Assembly (NCBI GenBank): GCA_946699065.1
Contig: CAMPDV010000060.1
Coordinates: forward strand, 620,001-684,000
From: Loxodes magnus
Lineage: Eukaryota > Ciliophora > Karyorelictea > Loxodida > Loxodidae
DNA length: 64,000 bases
Reading direction: 5' to 3'
Numbering within the stretch: position 1 is the first letter of the stretch; the number at the start of each line of letters is the position of its first letter. The position numbers and the translations under genes were made by a program. Of the stretch, positions 58,316-64,000 are shown in pieces. The notes below the pieces were generated by a model. It saw only the letters and a list, made by a program, of their open reading frames with translations. It was not told the origin of the DNA and made no database searches.

Positions 58316-59189
58316 TTAAAATAAGACACAATTGTTTTGACAACAACTTTGCCCATCAGATCCAACAATTCTTCCTTTATTTCTCGCATCAGTAACACTA
58401 TCTCTGAAAGGAAAAGTCCCTTAAGAACCTTAAGTTTCTTGCTCATTAGAGGTTATATCAGCTGTTTCAGATTAATTAAAAATATTTGTTTCTTTAGCCT
58501 AGCGAAACTTTTATTCTAATTCTTATTTTTCTTTTAAATCTTTCTCCTTTTTAATTTCAAGTTCAAGATATTCTATTCTTTTTCTCGCCTACTCAAGTTC
58601 TGTTTTATAACGTTTATTTAACGTCTCTCTGCATAAAATCTTACGTGATAACTTCTCCTTTTTAGGATTAATCTAAAGCAATCCTAAGGTTTTCAGCTAC
58701 ATTTCTGGTATGCTCGTGTTTTAATTATTCTTCCTAGAAAAGCTTTCTAATACTGCTTTCCTTCTCTAAATTAGAATTTTCTAAAAATTTGATTTTATTT
58801 TCAACTGCTTTAATTTAACTTTCTTGCTTTTCTATTTCTTGATTTTTTAACTGCATCATTTCTTCAAATCTTTCTATCTTTTCTTGTATAAGCTTATTTT
58901 CAGCATGCAAAGCTTCATTAATAGCATTCTAAACAAATTCTATTTCGCATAAGTCACAAATTCTTGCTTTACCACTTTTAGTCTATCTTTATTTTTAGCT
59001 ATGCTCTTTGCATACAGAATGTCCACATTATCTACAATGATGCCTACTCAATAATATTGTAAAAGCCCTTCCACATATTCTGCAACTTTTATCAAATTTA
59101 AATTAAGTTTCTTTCCCTAAAGATTCTATGCTATATGTACTCGCTTTAGAAATTGGTTGTTCATCAAATGTGTTGTTTGGCTTTTCCAT
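58316..59189 (-). CDS. FYVE zinc finger + coiled-coil protein ending in a CaaX box
   Basis: Exons 59189-58645 and 58628-58316 join across a 16-nt intron to give 285 residues. A FYVE finger lies at about 35-85: CRICGRAFTILLSRHHCRQCG, then HSVCKEH and ARICDLC, with the basic R-HHCR-CG motif that binds PI3P on endosomes. The WxxD part is not seen. Residues about 90-230 are coiled coil (ERFEEMMQLKNQEIEKQES; RKRIEYLELEIKKEK). The C-terminus reads GSDGQSCCQNNCVLF followed directly by TAA (58316-58318). CVLF is a good CaaX prenylation box, with extra Cys for palmitoylation. The first in-frame TGA is 102 codons later (58010-58012) through AT-rich sequence, so TAA is the likely stop. A membrane-tethered endosomal adaptor is inferred. 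Confidence 0.82.
58629..58644 (-). other. 16-nt intron (GTAAGATTTTATGCAG)
   Basis: Removal joins KGEVIT to ETLNKRYKTELEQARKR in one coiled-coil frame. With it kept, the frame runs into several TGA. The ends, length and position of the internal A match the other two 16-nt introns. Confidence 0.87.
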
Positions 59190-59441
59190 TCTATTTTTAA
59201 ATTTAAGTGTAAAATTCAAATTTAATAAACTTTACCTATAAAAGCTTATTTATATTTAACTTCCTATTCATATCAAATACAATTCTACTACATAATTTAA
59301 CTTCCTACAATCTCTTTTCTCTTTTATTTAACTTTATTTAAGTAAAATAAGGAGTATTTATTTATCTTAGTAAACAACTAGTAGGCTATTTATAGCGATA
59401 GTTAATAAGTTAATTAATAATGATATTAAATTAAGAAAGTG
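59190..59441. other. Short intergenic gap
   Basis: 252 bp, AT-rich, between the start of the FYVE gene and the stop of the next minus-strand gene. It must hold the FYVE promoter. Confidence 0.5.
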
Positions 59442-62400
59442 TCACTTAGCTTTATCCTGCTAATATAAAATTGACTACTTATTAACGCTCTGAATTTTAG
59501 AAAACACTTGCATGTAATTCTAGCTCCATTCTTTACTTTACATTAAATCAACCTGTCTTTTTACTAGTTAGTTTACTAAATCCTTAAATTTTATCTTATT
59601 TCTCATGCAAGTTAATATTACACTTTACTCCTTGCCAGCATTGAACTCTTCAATTAATGAAGAATGCTTTTGAATAATCTTATTAGCTGCAAATTCTATC
59701 AGAACAGTACTTTGCTTGAAACTTTTCAACTTTGCAATAGAGTTTAACTCCTCAGTGATTTTGGCTTTTAAAAAGATAGTGAATTACTCATAGATTGATT
59801 AGTCTTCTTGCTAGTTTTCTTATTACTTTCCAAATTTCTTCTGTAAATCAGCTTTCTGATCATCTATCATTTTTCTCATAATAGTGGATTATCTTCTCTG
59901 TATTTTAAAATCAAATGACTAATTTTCTGTTTTAGCTGCCTTGGCTTCTTCAGTCTATAGATATTGGCTAGCAAGATTAGTATTGATGATAACACTATTT
60001 CTTGCTTAATTCTTTTTAATTGTAATTTCATCCATAAAGTCTAAATCAGACTTTTATCAAATATCATAATACTAAGCGACACATTAAATGAAACTCAGGA
60101 AAGTTTTGCACACATCAGGAATTTAAGTATTAAACAGATCAATTGCTTTCATTCAGTACCAAATCTTAGAAACACACTCTTCATTGATGGATTTATTAAT
60201 AACTGAATGATGGATATTTTTAAGAACATGCAATACTTCCTGCCCATTCTACAAATTAAATACTACTTGTTCTATCTTTGGCTATGATTAATCAAAAATA
60301 AAACTTGTTTCTATTCCAGGTACTCGAGCATAGTAAATAAGCAAATTTAATGAAAATCCAATATTTGTCACTATTGTACTTAGCTCTTTCTCTTTAGGTA
60401 AGTTTTCGCATAATTATTTGAATTTCTCTATATTAGCTAAGTTCAATATATGTGAATGGAGTTTATCTATCATTTGCTATTCTAATTTTTCTTTTTTGGA
60501 TTTTATTGGTGCTTGCTATATTATGTTTCCTCTAGGACTTAGAGATTAATTTCTATCTTGATTCTAGTCTGGTAAATAGTTAAAAACACTATTTGACCTT
60601 ATTTTTCTCGCTACAACTTAATTTTGATTTTGTGGCTTTTAATGCTACTATACTCTATCTTAATTTTAAGGTTGCTATTTTAGATTGTTCTTTTAGCTTT
60701 CTTCTGATTTTCGATTTTCCTGATTTTCATTTTCTTTTTGTTTTGCATTTTTCTATTCAATTGGTCTAGTTGACGTTTCATTTGATTTCTTTGAATAGTT
60801 TTTAATAAGTTTATTTACTTTACTTTGCTGCTTATTTTAGCCTTTATTTTATAAAGTTCCTTTATTTGCAGTTTAATTCTAACTCTTAACATTTTTATTT
60901 GGCTAAAATTTGTTTATGATTTTAGATTAATCAGGAGGTTTACTTGGTTTTATAAATTAAGTTTGGGGAATTATATTTTGAGTTTTTTCTTCATTTTTGT
61001 TACTAAACTACTATATTCTTTATTTCACATTTGTCTTATTTACTTCGCTTTATTTTTGTTATTCACTGATTTACTTAATTTCCTATACATTTTACTTATT
61101 TTCGTTGATTAGAGATTCATTTTTTGTTTCAATTTAAATTTTTTCGCTTTTAGACTCATTCTAAAAATCTTCTTGTGTTTTGGAAGATATCTCATTGTTG
61201 ACATCATGTTTAGGAGAAGTTTACTCTATTTCTAAAGAATTTTGTGGCTCAGAATTGCTTTAAGCATTACTTTATTGCTTTATATTGCCTTATGAGATAG
61301 AACTTATTTATTAATTTTAATTTTCTTATTTCTAATCCGTTTAATTACTTTCCTCCCCTTCTTTTTCTTCTTCTGGCTACGTTTCTACATTTATGGGAGA
61401 TTATATCTAGATATCTTATGTATTTTATTGTTTTTAATCTAAAATATTTTATGTTTCCTATTAACTTTGAATGATATTGCTGATTTATTGGCTTTTATTT
61501 GATTATTATTTGTTATTTTCTTCTGATTCTTATTTATTAATTTCTTCTTATTATAGTTAATTTACAGTTTTTTCTCTATGTTATTCTTGAATTGTGGGAG
61601 ATTTATCTTCTTCTTTTGGCTTAATTCAGTCTTTTTTTCCAAATTTCTTTTATTAAGAAACTGAAGTAACATGTTTTTAATCCTGATTTTTTTGCAATTC
61701 TTGTCCTTCATGCTTAGCAATAATATTTTTATCTTTCTATTCTTTATTTTTATTTAGGTCTTTTTGTTCTTGTTTGGGCTAATTTTAGAATTTATTACCA
61801 AATTATTTAGATTGAGGTAATTATTCCTTTTTCTAAATATTTTCTTTTTCTTTCTAAAATTTGTTTATCTATGCCTTTACAGAAATCTGCTTTTCTTCTG
61901 TTTAGCTTTTTTGCTCGTCTAATTATTTTTCCTGCTAAATTTCACTTTTAATATCATTAGTTTCTTTCTCTTAACTAGGTTAAGGACTTTACTAATTTTC
62001 AACTTCTTATGAAATTAAATTTGACATTTGTTTCTCTTAATTTTTAAAATTAGCTTTCTTATCCTTTTCTTCATTGCTCTTTTAACTTTAAACTTTAAAA
62101 GGTTAAGGTTTCTTATCAGGCTATTCTTTAGTTTTCTAGAACATTTTTATTTAATCTTTGACTGAAGCTTTTTGCTAAAAAGGATTAACTTTGATATCTT
62201 ATTTTTCAATTTCCTCTTCTTTTTCCTTTGTAACTTCCTATTAGTCATTATCTTCTCTTTCTTTTGATTCGTACGATTTATTAATTAAATTTTAGTTTTA
62301 TGAATCTTCTATTTGCTCCTCTTAATTTTAACTTATACAATCTTCCTAAAAATCTTCATCTTACTTTTGCTATATCTCACTATCAAGCAATGCACTTTGT

Positions 62401-63092
62401 ACTTCCTTTTTTAGATCAGACTCTTCTTCTCCTTCTTATTACTTTACTTCTTCCTAGTAAGATTAATTTGAAATTTATTCTTCATTTTAATCTTCACTAT
62501 CGTCAGACTCAGAGTCAGTATCAAGTGAAGATTCTCCTGAATCTTCTTCAATTTTATTTCTTTGCTTTTTTTGCCATTTATTTTCAATAGGGTTATTTGG
62601 TTATTAAACTTAGTCATAACTCACTGTTTATTATTAAATTCACATTTAATCCTCTCCTTCAAAAAACTACCCTACGGCTAGATACCTTCCCCTCTTTTAA
62701 GAAGCTCTTACTGATTTTCCCATTTCGACATGGTTTAAATTTTTTGAATGTTAAGATGAAGTAACATTTGGTTTATTACTTTTATTAAATATATTTTCCA
62801 ACTTTTCTTTAATTACTTTTTTGTCCATTTTTTCTTCATCTTCTTCAATCCTGCAAGTTTCAGCCATAGTAGAAAGTCTATTAAGTCTTTTTTTTAAAAC
62901 AGAACTGCTAGATCTATCGCGCTAGTCTGAATCTTCTTCCTGAGAATTCTCTTCAGTAAACTAATTAGGAACTGATTTAGTTTTATTTCTGAACTGATCT
63001 ATTCTTTCAATCTCCTATTGCTACTAATTCTAATATATTTAACTTTAAGAATTTGCTTCCTATATGCCTTAGTAATCTCCTTCCATCGACAT
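59442..63092 (-). CDS. Large Q/E/K-rich protein with unknown folded C-terminal region, 1216 aa
   Basis: 1216 codons, ATG 63092 to TGA 59442-59444, no intron needed. A second ATG two codons in (63086) could also serve as start. Residues 1-800 are low complexity: acidic/Ser-rich early (ESSLDTDSESDDSEDQNEEQ near 200), then long Gln/Lys/Glu-rich stretches whose Gln are almost all TAA/TAG. From about 860 the composition changes to a folded type: RGNIIQQAPIKSKKEKLEQQ, LHSHILNLANIEKFKQLCEN, ELSTIVTNIGFSLNLLIYYA, VLKNIHHSVINKSINEECVS and QMIPx-like helices to the end (VFSKIQSVNKQSILYQQDK). This all-helical part of about 350 residues is not one I can name. It could be an armadillo/HEAT-like or formin-associated helical domain; both are guesses. 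Confidence 0.78.
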
Positions 63093-64000
63093 TTTTATCA
63101 ATTATTTAAACTTTAAAGCAAATCAATTTAAAATATCATAATATTACATCTGATTATTGCCTTCACATCATCATCTCTTAGTAAGTATAAATGAATGTTT
63201 ATCTAACATCAAAATAAGTAAAATTACAAGTCTGGATAACTAATTTAGCTTAAATAGTTCTGCTTTTCAATAAAGAATATTAATCCTTTTAAGTTAATTC
63301 TTATTGACAACTAAACATCTTTAAGCATATTTTTAAAACTATCAATTCTACTCTATATTTCCTATTAATTCTAATATTCATCATATCTACTACATATACC
63401 CAAATATTATGAAAATCAATTATTTAGATCATTTATATCTTCAAACTAATGTTTATAACCTATAAGCATCAGTATTTTTATTTAACTTCTTTATATAAGA
63501 AAAAGTATTTTTAGCGATCAATCTGCTACAGTTTTAATAGGGTAAAATTTACTTTTATAGTTATGTTTATTAAACTACTACAAGTAAAGCTTAAGTATCT
63601 AGTATCTTTTATTTAAATTATCAATTCTATTATTTAAATACTCCTATATTAGCTACTTTCCTATTTATCATAGTTATAGGAAATAAACTTATCTATCTTT
63701 AACTTAAGAATCTCCCAGTTATTTTGATTACTTAACAATATGCTTTACAAGCTAAGTTTAGAACTTGCATACAAAATCTAAAATATTTAAGTTATAAGCT
63801 CTTAAATATAAAATAGCTAATATCTTATCCCTTACTTATAATATACTTAAATAGCTTATTATATAATAAATCAATAATTTAGTATTTGAGCATAGTTGAG
63901 GGAATATTAAGTATTAATTTTATTAATTTAAGAAGGCTAAGCATTATTAAATTTAACTTTCTCTTAAGGAAAGATAAATAGGGGATATTATGAAAGAATA
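63093..64000. other. AT-rich right-hand end of window
   Basis: About 0.9 kb upstream of the 1216-residue gene. No gene, repeat or telomere sequence was seen. Confidence 0.5.

Noticed and set aside
58404-58428. A 25-nt GT...CAG segment in the last exon of the FYVE gene that would switch frame
   Set aside because: The alternative frame has much higher G/C at third positions than other genes here and ends in a hydrophobic AT-rich run. The unspliced frame ends in a CaaX box.
1-64000. tRNA genes, especially suppressor tRNA-Gln(UUA/CUA) or tRNA-Trp(UCA)
   Set aside because: No T-arm plus anticodon-arm combination was found by eye; a tRNA scan would be needed to exclude one.

Overview
The window is AT-rich nuclear DNA (GC content looks to be about a quarter) from a ciliate in which none of the three standard stop codons is reserved for stopping. 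Conserved proteins read through only if TAA and TAG are glutamine and TGA is tryptophan. Examples are uS10, citrate synthase, a mitochondrial carrier, a phosphodiesterase, a YEATS protein and an eIF2-alpha-kinase-like kinase. Nearly all of these genes then end on a TGA. This is the pattern of the karyorelict nuclear code (NCBI table 27; Loxodes, Parduczia, Kentrophoros). Long gene-free stretches and the lack of telomeric ends or gene-sized chromosomes fit an unfragmented Loxodes-like genome. Three genes have no usable TGA near the end of the conserved part and seem to stop at TAA or TAG instead, which recalls Condylostoma (table 28). The lineage is inferred, not proven.

I read 22 protein-coding genes by hand with this code, covering about half of the window. 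Standard-code ORFs in this window are fragments or shadows of these genes. Three introns are only 16 nt long (GTA...AG, with an A at position 11) and one is 49 nt. Each is needed to keep its reading frame.

Layout. 1-9.4 kb: a truncated acidic protein, a short PNRC/Edc1-like protein, a 1165-residue leucine-rich-repeat protein, a RING+YEATS fusion and an Alba protein. 10.7-18.1 kb: two large tandem coiled-coil paralogues with FxPxI motifs and a shared C-terminal domain. 19.6-26.8 kb: a six-TM cyclic-nucleotide phosphodiesterase, a small secreted Cys-rich protein, ribosomal protein uS10 and an ODAD3/CCDC151-like outer-dynein-arm docking protein. 28.2-33.9 kb: a peroxisomal hydratase-2 (PTS1-type C-terminus), an SLC25A38-like carrier and a citrate synthase with a plant-glyoxysome-like PTS2. 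39.3-45.1 kb: a START protein with an acylation-type N-terminus, an unknown two-exon gene and a small CPH/HYAK zinc-binding protein. 50.7-55.5 kb: a PERK-like ER kinase and a GPATCH1-like splicing protein. 56.4-63.1 kb: three minus-strand genes, namely an unknown basic protein, a FYVE/coiled-coil protein ending in a CaaX box, and a 1216-residue protein.

Functional links: the hydratase and citrate synthase both carry peroxisomal signals and would work in fatty-acid oxidation and the glyoxylate/citrate route. Several others are ciliary or endomembrane proteins. No tRNA, rRNA, transposase, CRISPR array or telomere repeat was recognised. The remaining AT-rich stretches look non-coding.
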